From an uncultured Elusimicrobium sp. (GTDB lineage Bacteria; Elusimicrobiota; Endomicrobiia; Endomicrobiales; Endomicrobiaceae), in NCBI GenBank assembly GCA_902761395.1, contig CACWKJ010000004.1:1-16981 (forward strand): DNA of 16,981 nt, in the 5' to 3' direction. Within the stretch, counting starts at the first letter, position 1, and every line of letters begins with the position of its first letter. A model generated the notes under the pieces. The model was not told the DNA's origin. It saw only the letters and a list, made by a program, of their open reading frames with translations, and did no database searches. The position numbers were made by a program, and so were the translations under genes. Below, in pieces: positions 8,336 through 13,999 of this stretch.

Positions 8336-8364
8336 TTGATTTTTTTTAATTAATAGTATACAAT
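8336..8364 (+). promoter_or_regulatory. Candidate sigma70-type promoter for acpS-nnrD-amidohydrolase
   Basis: TTGATT (8336-8341) and TACAAT (8359-8364) are separated by 17 bases on the plus strand, about 36 bases before the acpS ATG. Both boxes are one or two mismatches from consensus. It lies in the 146-base divergent gap (8255-8400), which otherwise shows only AT-rich sequence. Confidence 0.5.
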
Positions 8365-8400
8365 TTTGACGATAAATAAAATTTTCATCGGTTGCAAAAA

Positions 8401-8739
8401 ATGAATATCGGAATAGATATAGAAGAAATTAAAAGATTTCAAAAATTGTTAAAAGATAAAAACTTCATTGAACGGATATTTTCCAGAGATGAAATAGAGT
8501 ATTGCTCGTCCAAAAAGAAAAATGCTGTTCAACATTTTGCAGTAAGATTTGCAGGCAAAGAAGCCGTTTGGAAAGCAATAAACAAATCAAAAAAATTAGT
8601 AATAACGGATATATCATTTAAAAACTCGGTTTTAGGAAAACCTGAAGTTTATATTAAAGGTAAAAAAGCATCTTACATTGATATATCTTTTTCGCATAAC
8701 AAAACAACGGTTGTAGCTGTTGCCGTATCTTCTAAATAA
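8401..8739 (+). CDS. acpS: Holo-[acyl-carrier-protein] synthase
   Basis: A 112-residue enzyme that transfers 4'-phosphopantetheine from coenzyme A to a serine of acyl carrier protein, activating fatty acid synthesis in the cytoplasm. It carries the AcpS marks: GIDIEEI at the N-terminus, with D6 as expected magnesium ligand; FIERIFSRDEIEYC; RFAGKEAVWKAI with E54; a G-K-P turn (LGKPEVYIKG); and SFSHNKT near the end. I chose the ATG at 8401 because the family starts almost directly with xxIGIDI. A TTG at 8392 would add three residues (MQK). The ribosome site is weak (GGTTG). One base separates its TAA from the nnrD ATG, so the two are probably co-translated. Confidence 0.92.
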   Translation: MNIGIDIEEIKRFQKLLKDKNFIERIFSRDEIEYCSSKKKNAVQHFAVRFAGKEAVWKAINKSKKLVITDISFKNSVLGKPEVYIKGKKASYIDISFSHNKTTVVAVAVSSK

Positions 8740-8740
8740 A

Positions 8741-9613
8741 ATGCAAATAAAAAATATATTTAAAAGAAATCAAAACAGTTTTAAAAATAATTTCGGACAT
8801 GTACTTGTTATTGCCGGTTCTTACAATATGCCCGGAGCCGGAGTTTTATGTGCTAATTCTGCAATAACTTCCGGTGCAGGTCTTGTAACAATTGCGTTTC
8901 CTAAATCCGCATATCCGGTTATAGCAAAAAACATTAAACCGGAAATAATGCTTTTGCCTCTCGAAGAAAAAAACGGAACTTTTTCAAAGTCTGCACAAAA
9001 TAAAATATTAAAATTTATAGAAAAAAGAAAAATTACTTCGGTAGCTATCGGTTGCGGAACGGGTAAAAGCAGTTCCGTAAAAAATTTAATATTATCGATA
9101 ATAAAAAAGTTTGATATTTATATAACAATTGATGCCGACGGTCTGAATTCGTTGGAAGGCAAACAAAAAAATTCAATAATAAAAGAATTTAAAAATTCAA
9201 AATCTAAAATAACAGTTACTCCCCACCCTAAAGAATTTGAAAGGATATCGGGAGTAAAATATAAAGAAGATAATAATTACAGAAAAAAGATAACTAAAAC
9301 TTTTGCTGAAAATAATGATATAATTTGTTTATTGAAAGGACATAAAACTGTTGTCAGTGACGGTAAAAAAGTATATGTAAACACTACCGGAAATGCCGGT
9401 ATGGCTACGGCCGGAAGCGGTGATGTTTTAACCGGTATAATTTCCGCTTTTGCATGTATTGAAAACAAGGATTTATTGTTAAAAGTTTCAACTGCAGTTT
9501 ATGTTCACGGTCTTGCCGGAGATTTTGCAGCAAAAGAAAAAACTCAAGTTTCTTTGACGGCAAGTGATATAATCGGGAACATATTTAAAGCAATAAAAAA
9601 AATTACAAAGTAA
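8741..9613 (+). CDS. nnrD: ADP-dependent NAD(P)H-hydrate dehydratase (YjeF C-terminal domain only)
   Basis: A 290-residue ribokinase-fold repair enzyme. It dehydrates damaged NADHX and NADPHX back to NAD(P)H, using ADP in the bacterial enzymes. Motifs: GHVLVIAGSYNMPGAGVL near 19-36, IDADGLN at 130-136, TPHPKEF at 160-166, and the nucleotide-binding TGNAGMATAGSGDVLTG at 216-232, with D228 the expected catalytic residue. I chose ATG 8741 rather than TTG 8720, because the earlier start runs back into acpS and adds nothing family-like. Many bacteria, E. coli included, have a bifunctional protein with an N-terminal NAD(P)HX epimerase domain. That domain is absent here and is not elsewhere in the window. 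Stand-alone dehydratases are known, for example in Bacillus. Confidence 0.92.
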   Translation: MQIKNIFKRNQNSFKNNFGHVLVIAGSYNMPGAGVLCANSAITSGAGLVTIAFPKSAYPVIAKNIKPEIMLLPLEEKNGTFSKSAQNKILKFIEKRKITSVAIGCGTGKSSSVKNLILSIIKKFDIYITIDADGLNSLEGKQKNSIIKEFKNSKSKITVTPHPKEFERISGVKYKEDNNYRKKITKTFAENNDIICLLKGHKTVVSDGKKVYVNTTGNAGMATAGSGDVLTGIISAFACIENKDLLLKVSTAVYVHGLAGDFAAKEKTQVSLTASDIIGNIFKAIKKITK

Positions 9614-9629
9614 TTTTTCGGAGAAAGAC

Positions 9630-10790
9630 ATGAACTTATTTAAAACTTTACAAAATATAAGAAGAACCATCCATCAAAATCCGGAACTCAGTAATAAAGA
9701 ATTTAAGACTGCCGATTTAGTAGAAAAGACTTTAAAAGAACAAGGCATAAAAACATACAGATTATGTAAAACAGGTGTTATCGGAATTTTGGAAGGAACA
9801 AAGAAAACCAATAAAAAAACTAAAGTTATTGCTTTAAGAGCGGACTTGGACGCGCTTCCCATAAAAGAAAAAAACAATCATTCATATAAATCAAAAAATC
9901 CGGGTGTAATGCATGCTTGCGGTCATGACGGTAACACAACAATGTTGCTCGGTGCGGCAATGATTTTAGCTAAACAAAAAGAAGAGTTTTCGGGTAAAAT
10001 TCAGTTCACGTTCCAACTTGATGAAGAAACTGCCGGCGGATCCAAAGGGATGATAAAAGAAGGAGTATTATCTGCAAACAAAGTTGATTGCATTATAGGT
10101 GCACATGTAAGTCCTTGGACAAAATCAGGTAAAGTCGCTTTAAAATACGGTGCAATGATGGCGGGAGTAGATAAATTTGTTATAGAAATAAAAGGTCTTT
10201 TAGGACATGGTGCATATCCTCATTTATCCAAAGATCCTATTGTTGCAACAAGTGAATTTATAATGTCTTTACAAACTATTCCTTCAAGAATAGTAAATCC
10301 CGTTGAACCGGTAGTTGTTACCGTAGGAAAAGTTGAAGGCGGACAACAATATAATATAATTGCAGACAAAGTAACCGTTGTGGGAACAGTCAGAACATTC
10401 AGTGAAAAAACGAGAGAACTTATAAAAAAAGAAATGATAAAAAGACTGCAAGGTATTTGTAAAAGTTATTCAATGACATACACTTTTGATTATCAAGTTT
10501 TGAACAATCCTTTAATAAATACGGATTCCGTTGTAGACTTATGTTACGAATCAGCGAAACAAGTTTACGGTCCAAAAAATATAGAATTTTTAAAAAACCC
10601 GTCTATGGCCGGCGAAGATTTTGCCGAATATTTACATGAGGTTAAAGGTGCTTTTATTTATGTGGGAACTTCTTCAAACGAGAAAACTTCTTATCCTTGG
10701 CATCATGAAAAGTTTGATTTAGATGAAACTGCTCTTCCTAAAGGTGCGGAAATTTTAGCTAACACCGCAAAAATTTTCCTTAATAAGTAA
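9630..10790 (+). CDS. M20-family metal-dependent amidohydrolase (N-acyl-amino-acid/hippurate hydrolase type)
   Basis: A 386-residue cytoplasmic hydrolase of the M20D/IAA-amidohydrolase-like group, which cleaves N-acyl groups from amino acids or similar amides. It has RADLDALP at 70-77 and MHACGHDGNTTMLLGAA near 94-110, with metal ligands C97 and H99. DEETAGGSKGMI follows near 131-142 with E132/E133, then H159 in GAHVSPW, and a C-terminal HHEKFDLDE with H358 or H359 as the last ligand. The central dimerisation domain (residues about 175-290) is present. The true substrate is unknown. GGAG lies eight bases before the ATG, and the gap after nnrD is 16 bases. The coding end overlaps the convergent yraN end by 11 bases, with no terminator hairpin visible between them. 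Confidence 0.9.
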   Translation: MNLFKTLQNIRRTIHQNPELSNKEFKTADLVEKTLKEQGIKTYRLCKTGVIGILEGTKKTNKKTKVIALRADLDALPIKEKNNHSYKSKNPGVMHACGHDGNTTMLLGAAMILAKQKEEFSGKIQFTFQLDEETAGGSKGMIKEGVLSANKVDCIIGAHVSPWTKSGKVALKYGAMMAGVDKFVIEIKGLLGHGAYPHLSKDPIVATSEFIMSLQTIPSRIVNPVEPVVVTVGKVEGGQQYNIIADKVTVVGTVRTFSEKTRELIKKEMIKRLQGICKSYSMTYTFDYQVLNNPLINTDSVVDLCYESAKQVYGPKNIEFLKNPSMAGEDFAEYLHEVKGAFIYVGTSSNEKTSYPWHHEKFDLDETALPKGAEILANTAKIFLNK

Positions 10791-11148
10791 AATAAGTATC
10801 AGGACAAAAAGCATTTTTTATATGTTCGATTTCCGTTTGGCAAATTGATATAACATCAAATCTTATATCTGCTTTTATTTTGTTTTGTTTAATATAACAT
10901 AGTGCTGTTTTTATTACTTTATTTTGCTTGGATTTTGTTACAAATTCGGCAGGTGTTCCGAATTTTTTGGTTTTTCTGTACTTTACTTCAACAAAAACTA
11001 TTGTTTTTTTATCTTTGGCAACAATATCTATTTCCCCTATCGGCAAAAGTTTAAAATTTTGTTCTATAATTTTATAGTTTAATTTTTTAAGAAAATTAAC
11101 TGCTTCATCTTCGTATTTTTTGCCGATATCCGTAGTCAACTCTTTCAT
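10780..11148 (-). CDS. yraN: UPF0102 (YraN) family endonuclease-like protein
   Basis: A 122-residue small protein with the restriction-endonuclease-like fold marks of UPF0102. These are G9...E13/E15 in GKKYEDEAVNFL, GEIDIVA at 38-44, FVEVKYR at 52-58, and a Lys-rich helix after it. D41, E54 and K56 form the expected PD-(D/E)xK-type site. The cellular role of the family is not settled; in many bacteria the gene sits next to rnhB or in the trmD-rplS neighbourhood, as here. It starts 19 bases after rnhB and is the last gene of the rpsP operon. Its stop codon lies inside the 3' end of the opposing amidohydrolase gene. Confidence 0.9.
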   Translation of the reverse strand: MKELTTDIGKKYEDEAVNFLKKLNYKIIEQNFKLLPIGEIDIVAKDKKTIVFVEVKYRKTKKFGTPAEFVTKSKQNKVIKTALCYIKQNKIKADIRFDVISICQTEIEHIKNAFCPDTYFTY

Positions 11149-11167
11149 TGTTATACCTTAATTGTCT

Positions 11168-11785
11168 TCATAATAATTCCAATTGTTTGGAATTTAACGG
11201 AGCAAATGTCATTCTGTGTATAGGACAAGGACCGTATTTTTCTATTGCCTCAATATGTGCTTTTGTACCGTACCCTTTATGCTTTTCAAAATTATATTTT
11301 GGATATTGTTTTGCATATTCATACATCATATTATCTCTTGTAACTTTTGCAAGTATCGATGCACATGCAATGCATGCGCTCTTAGCATCACCGGAAACTA
11401 TCGCCTGCTGTTTATTTTGTAAATTAGGTATTGTATGATTACCGTCAACCAAAACTAAATCCGGTTTTACCGATAACTGTTCCAATGCTTTTCTCATTGC
11501 AAGAAATGTTGCCTGCAAAATATTTATTTCATCTATTGTTTTGGCATCAACTATTCCTATACCGTAAGAAAAAGCTTTCTGTTTTATTTCTTCAAACAAA
11601 ACATTTCTTTTTTTTTCCGTTAATTTTTTTGAATCGTTTACGCCGTCTATGAATATATCTTTGGGAAGGATAACTGCAGCTGCTACCACCGGACCTGCTA
11701 AAGGACCTCGACCTGCCTCGTCAACACCTGAGACAAATTGAAGTCCTTTATTATAAAAATCTTTATCAAATTCAAAAAGAGAAAT
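11168..11785 (-). CDS. rnhB: Ribonuclease HII, apparently initiated at ATT
   Basis: A 205-residue enzyme that nicks RNA in RNA/DNA hybrids and at single embedded ribonucleotides. Taken from the ATT at 11785, it begins ISLFEFDKDF and contains VDEAGRGPLAGP. The catalytic set is then complete: D22, E23, D114 (VDGNH) and D133 (SGDAKS), followed by ILAKVTRD and KGYGTKAH. The first usual start codon in this frame is a GTG at 11689, which would delete DEAGRG and inactivate the enzyme. Between the upstream in-frame TAA and DEAGRG there is no in-frame ATG, GTG or TTG. ATT at 11785 has AAAGGA seven bases upstream, ideal spacing, so I prefer it. The gene follows rplS by 18 bases. A sequencing error near the start is the main alternative. 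Confidence 0.85.
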   Translation of the reverse strand: MSLFEFDKDFYNKGLQFVSGVDEAGRGPLAGPVVAAAVILPKDIFIDGVNDSKKLTEKKRNVLFEEIKQKAFSYGIGIVDAKTIDEINILQATFLAMRKALEQLSVKPDLVLVDGNHTIPNLQNKQQAIVSGDAKSACIACASILAKVTRDNMMYEYAKQYPKYNFEKHKGYGTKAHIEAIEKYGPCPIHRMTFAPLNSKQLELL

Positions 11786-11792
11786 TTTAATT

Positions 11793-11798
11793 TCCTTT
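11793..11798 (-). promoter_or_regulatory. rnhB: Ribosome binding site deciding the rnhB start
   Basis: AAAGGA on the minus strand lies just after the rplS stop, seven bases before the ATT at 11785. A second in-frame ATT six bases closer has only one base of spacing and is unlikely to be used. Confidence 0.65.
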
Positions 11799-11803
11799 TA
11801 TTA

Positions 11804-12175
11804 TTACTTTGCTGCAGCTTCTGCTTGTTGTTTGTTTTGTACTTCGGAAATTCTTGCTGCTTTACCTGCTAAATCTCTTAAGTAGTAAAGTTTAGCTCTT
11901 CTTACTTTACCTTGTCTTACTACTTGTATTTTATCGATTCTCGGTGAATGAATAGGGAATATTCTTTCTACTCCGACACCAAAAGAGATTTTTCTTACCG
12001 TAAAAGTTTCGGTTAAACCTGTACCTTTTTTCTGTATAACTACACCTTCAAAAGCCTGAATTCTTTCGTTTCCGCCTTCAACAACTTTGAAGAAAACCCT
12101 TACTGTATCTCCGGCTTTGAATTGAACTTTAACATCTTTTTTTTGTGCTGCTTCGATTTGGTCTATAAGTGACAT
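11804..12175 (-). CDS. rplS: 50S ribosomal protein L19 (bL19)
   Basis: A 123-residue ribosomal protein at the 30S-50S interface. Family sequence is clear throughout: FKAGDTVRVFFKVVEGGNER, then IQAFEGVVIQKKGTGL, TFTVRKISFGVGVERIFP, and SPRIDKIQVVRQGKVRRAKLYYLR. After the usual end it has a short Ala/Gln-rich tail (residues about 110-123), a few residues longer than the E. coli protein. AAAGGAG stands eight bases before the ATG. It lies 21 bases downstream of trmD, the usual order, and 18 bases before rnhB. Confidence 0.97.
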   Translation of the reverse strand: MSLIDQIEAAQKKDVKVQFKAGDTVRVFFKVVEGGNERIQAFEGVVIQKKGTGLTETFTVRKISFGVGVERIFPIHSPRIDKIQVVRQGKVRRAKLYYLRDLAGKAARISEVQNKQQAEAAAK

Positions 12176-12196
12176 TTTACTACTCCTTTAACTTAA

Positions 12197-12904
12197 TTAC
12201 TTTTTTAACTTTAACAGGTCAGGTCTTCTGTTTTTTGTTCTCTCATAAGACTGCTGTTTTCGCCATTTTTCTATTTCTAAATGATTACCGGATAACAACA
12301 CTTCCGGTACTTTAAAATTTTTAAATTTTGCAGGGCGGGTATATTGAGGATAATCAAGCATCCCGTCATAAAAAGAATCTTGTTCTACGGAAGATTTATC
12401 CTGAACAACTCCCGGTAACATTCTTGCAACGGAATCTATTAAAACCATTGCCGGAATCTCACCGCCGGTCAAGACATAATCCCCTATAGAGATTTCTTCA
12501 TCCACCCAATTTAAAACCCTTTCATCAACTCCTTCGTAATGACCGCAAAGTAAAACTAAATGTTCATATTTCGAAAGAGTTTTAACCTTTTTAGTGTTTA
12601 ATAAGTTGCCTTGCGGACTCATATAAATCACATAAGGTCTTTTATAAGGATTTTTGTATAAACGATTTTTCTTTCTTACACCAACACTTTTCAATGATAA
12701 ATATATCGGTTCAACCTGCATTAACATACCCGGTCCGCCGCCGAACGGTCTATCATCTACTTTTTTGTGTTTATCTTTTGTAAAAGATCTGATATCTATA
12801 TAGTTTACATCTAAAATTTTGTTCTGTATTGCCCTATTCATTAAACTGCAAGTCATAGGACCTTTAAACATATCTGGGAATATAGTCAGTATATCAATCT
12901 TCAT
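12197..12904 (-). CDS. trmD: tRNA (guanine-N1-)-methyltransferase
   Basis: A 235-residue SPOUT-class enzyme that methylates N1 of G37 in tRNAs, preventing frameshifts. It works as a dimer in the cytoplasm. Motifs: KIDILTIFPDMF at the start, DRPFGGGPGMLMQVEPI near 51-67, and the trefoil-knot SAM site CGHYEGVDERV at 120-130 with SIGDYVLTGGEIPAMVLIDSV following. The QDSF motif at 175-178 carries the expected catalytic aspartate (D176). YTRP follows. Length is normal. The ATG lies inside the last 11 bases of rimM, with only a weak upstream GGA, so translation probably depends on ribosomes finishing rimM. Confidence 0.97.
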   Translation of the reverse strand: MKIDILTIFPDMFKGPMTCSLMNRAIQNKILDVNYIDIRSFTKDKHKKVDDRPFGGGPGMLMQVEPIYLSLKSVGVRKKNRLYKNPYKRPYVIYMSPQGNLLNTKKVKTLSKYEHLVLLCGHYEGVDERVLNWVDEEISIGDYVLTGGEIPAMVLIDSVARMLPGVVQDKSSVEQDSFYDGMLDYPQYTRPAKFKNFKVPEVLLSGNHLEIEKWRKQQSYERTKNRRPDLLKLKK

Positions 12905-13223
12905 AAACAGTAATTCCGGAAAATTCTTCTACAACTACCACATCTTCCAATTTTACTTTTGTTCCGTAAATATCAACATATCCGTCCGGTAAAGATACAA
13001 AAATTCTTTTTGCAGATATATCTACTTTTGTAACTATACTTTTTAAAGCCGGAATTAAAAGCTCTTCCGTATCGGACTTTATTGTCCAAACATCGTTGTT
13101 GCCCGTTGATATAACATCTGCCAACAATCCCAACAAATTTCCATCTTGATCAAAAACTTCAAAACCCAAAATATCCGCTACTTTCCAACTTGTTTTAGCG
13201 GTTTTTTTACGAATACTGCCCAT
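12894..13223 (-). CDS. rimM: RimM-like 16S rRNA processing protein reduced to the PRC-barrel domain
   Basis: A 109-residue protein in the canonical rimM position between khpA and trmD. From about residue 17 it matches the C-terminal PRC barrel of RimM: ILGFEVFDQDGNLLGLLADVI, then TGNNDVWTIKS, ELLIPAL, and VDISAKRIFVSLPDGYVD. Full-length RimM is about 165-180 residues, with an N-terminal beta-barrel domain of about 80 residues before this. Here that domain is replaced by a short basic segment (MGSIRKKTAKTSW). There is no room for more: the khpA stop lies three bases before this ATG. RimM assists 30S head assembly with S19. The PRC barrel alone may keep part of this role, but that is inference. 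It ends overlapping trmD by 11 bases. Confidence 0.85.
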   Translation of the reverse strand: MGSIRKKTAKTSWKVADILGFEVFDQDGNLLGLLADVISTGNNDVWTIKSDTEELLIPALKSIVTKVDISAKRIFVSLPDGYVDIYGTKVKLEDVVVVEEFSGITVYED

Positions 13224-13226
13224 TTA

Positions 13227-13457
13227 CTACTCTACTATCTCCAATGTTGTTCTCTTATCAAGTTTTGCGGAAGCAGAATTCAAAATTATTCTGATAGCTT
13301 TTATTATTCTTCCTTCTTTACCGATAATTTTACCTCTGTCGCCTGCTGCAACTTTGAGTTCCAAAATTGTTGATTTTTCACCTATAACTTCATTTACTTC
13401 TACTTGATCAGGATTATCTACTAATGATTTTGCTATAAAAAGGATTAATTCTTTCAT
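13227..13457 (-). CDS. khpA: KH-domain RNA-binding protein KhpA
   Basis: A 76-residue single KH domain protein (the YlqC/KhpA family). The RNA-contact GxxG loop is clear in GKIIGKEGRIIKAIR near residues 42-56, preceded by ILELKVAAGDRG. Family members bind RNA, often with KhpB, and influence cell division, cell elongation or post-transcriptional control in Gram-positive bacteria. The role here is unknown. GGAG lies eight bases before the ATG. It sits 54 bases after rpsP and ends in TAG, followed directly by TAA and then the rimM ATG. The position between rpsP and rimM is the usual one for this gene. Confidence 0.95.
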   Translation of the reverse strand: MKELILFIAKSLVDNPDQVEVNEVIGEKSTILELKVAAGDRGKIIGKEGRIIKAIRIILNSASAKLDKRTTLEIVE

Positions 13458-13511
13458 CGTTATATCTCCATTAATTTTCTTTTAGTTTTAAACAACAATT
13501 AAATACAAATA

Positions 13512-13769
13512 CTATTTACTTTCTTCTGCAGGTGCTGATGCTTTTTTCAATAAATCTGCAACAGTATCAGAAGGTTTTGCACCGGTTTTCAACCAATACT
13601 CAACTCTGTCTTGTTTAACATTTAATTTGTTTTCCTGCAATACCGGATCGTATTGTCCTAAAATTTCAATAGGTTTGCCGTTTCTTTTTGCTCTTTGATC
13701 AATAGCAACTACTCTATAGTATGCTCTTTTCGGTCTTCCTATTCTCTGTAGACGAATTCTCACACTCAT
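13512..13769 (-). CDS. rpsP: 30S ribosomal protein S16 (bS16)
   Basis: An 85-residue ribosomal protein needed for 30S assembly. It has the full family pattern: SVRIRLQRIGRPKRAYYRVVAIDQRAKRNG, then PIEILGQYDPV, and VEYWLKTGAKPSDTV. A short Ala/Ser-rich tail ends it. It is the first gene of the operon. AAGGAG stands eight bases before the ATG, and a strong promoter and a leader hairpin lie upstream. An ATG-TAA start-stop pair sits immediately before the real ATG, too close to the AAGGAG to be a likely start itself. Confidence 0.97.
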   Translation of the reverse strand: MSVRIRLQRIGRPKRAYYRVVAIDQRAKRNGKPIEILGQYDPVLQENKLNVKQDRVEYWLKTGAKPSDTVADLLKKASAPAEESK

Positions 13770-13796
13770 TTACATTTCTCCTTAAATAAAATACTT

Positions 13797-13820
13797 AACC
13801 TGCTTATTAAAAAGCAAGTT
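13797..13820 (-). promoter_or_regulatory. Hairpin at the 5' end of the rpsP mRNA leader
   Basis: On the minus strand a nine-base stem (AACTTGCTT with AAGCAGGTT, one G-U pair) closes a six-base loop TTTAAT. From the promoter spacing, transcription should begin at about 13822, so the hairpin would form the very 5' end of the transcript. No T-run follows it, so it is not an obvious terminator. It may protect the mRNA 5' end or take part in control of ribosomal protein synthesis; both are inference. Confidence 0.55.
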
Positions 13821-13828
13821 AGTATAAG

Positions 13829-13857
13829 ATTTTATATGTTTTTGGCTAATTTGTCAA
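13829..13857 (-). promoter_or_regulatory. Strong sigma70-type promoter of the rpsP operon
   Basis: On the minus strand a perfect TTGACA (13852-13857) is followed after 17 bases by TAAAAT (13829-13834), five of six matches to the -10 consensus. It predicts a start near 13822 and a leader of about 53 bases before rpsP. It is the best promoter match in the window and suits a ribosomal protein operon. Confidence 0.8.
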
Positions 13858-13875
13858 CAACCGGGAAAGGCAATT

Positions 13876-13897
13876 TATAATTTACAATGTATAATTT
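13876..13897. repeat. Short direct repeat TATAATTT x2
   Basis: TATAATTT occurs at 13876-13883 and again at 13890-13897, 14 bases apart, in the mfd-rpsP gap just before the palindromes. In AT-rich DNA this may be chance, or part of a degenerate intergenic repeat. Confidence 0.3.
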
Positions 13898-13900
13898 CGG

Positions 13901-13915
13901 TGTGCCTACGGCACA
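13901..13915. repeat. Perfect GC-rich palindrome (6-base arms, 3-base loop)
   Basis: TGTGCC-TAC-GGCACA is a perfect inverted repeat in a very AT-rich gap. On the plus strand it is followed by AAGTTTTT, which is weakly terminator-like, but no plus-strand gene ends nearby. On the minus strand no T-run follows. It looks more like a dispersed intergenic repeat than a functional terminator for mfd. Confidence 0.5.
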
Positions 13916-13929
13916 AAGTTTTTAATATA

Positions 13930-13948
13930 TTTCGGATCAAGTCCGGAA
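13930..13948. repeat. Second imperfect palindrome, TTTCGGA/TCCGGAA
   Basis: Seven-base arms (one G-U or mismatch) around a five-base loop TCAAG, 14 bases from the first palindrome. The core TCCGGACTTGATCCG-like pattern on the minus strand resembles short palindromic repeats scattered in many bacterial genomes. It could fold in the mfd 3' untranslated region, but no T-run follows, so a terminator role is doubtful. Confidence 0.45.
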
Positions 13949-13999
13949 CGACATATTGTTGTTCAACCTATAAACCTGTCACCAAATAACCTTATAAAC

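Noticed and set aside
8392..8400. TTG start of acpS nine bases upstream of the ATG
   Set aside because: AcpS proteins begin directly before GIDI. The ATG at 8401 gives the normal N-terminus.
8720..8740. TTG start of nnrD inside acpS
   Set aside because: It adds seven residues that do not match the family. The ATG at 8741, one base after the acpS stop, is the natural start.
11168..11689. A 173-residue RNase HII starting at the GTG at 11689
   Set aside because: This start removes the catalytic DEAGRG motif, which is encoded intact in the same frame just upstream. The longer frame from ATT with a good ribosome site is preferred.
13901..13948. Palindromes as a rho-independent terminator of mfd
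   Set aside because: Neither stem is followed by a T-run on the minus strand, and both lie 50 to 100 bases beyond the stop.
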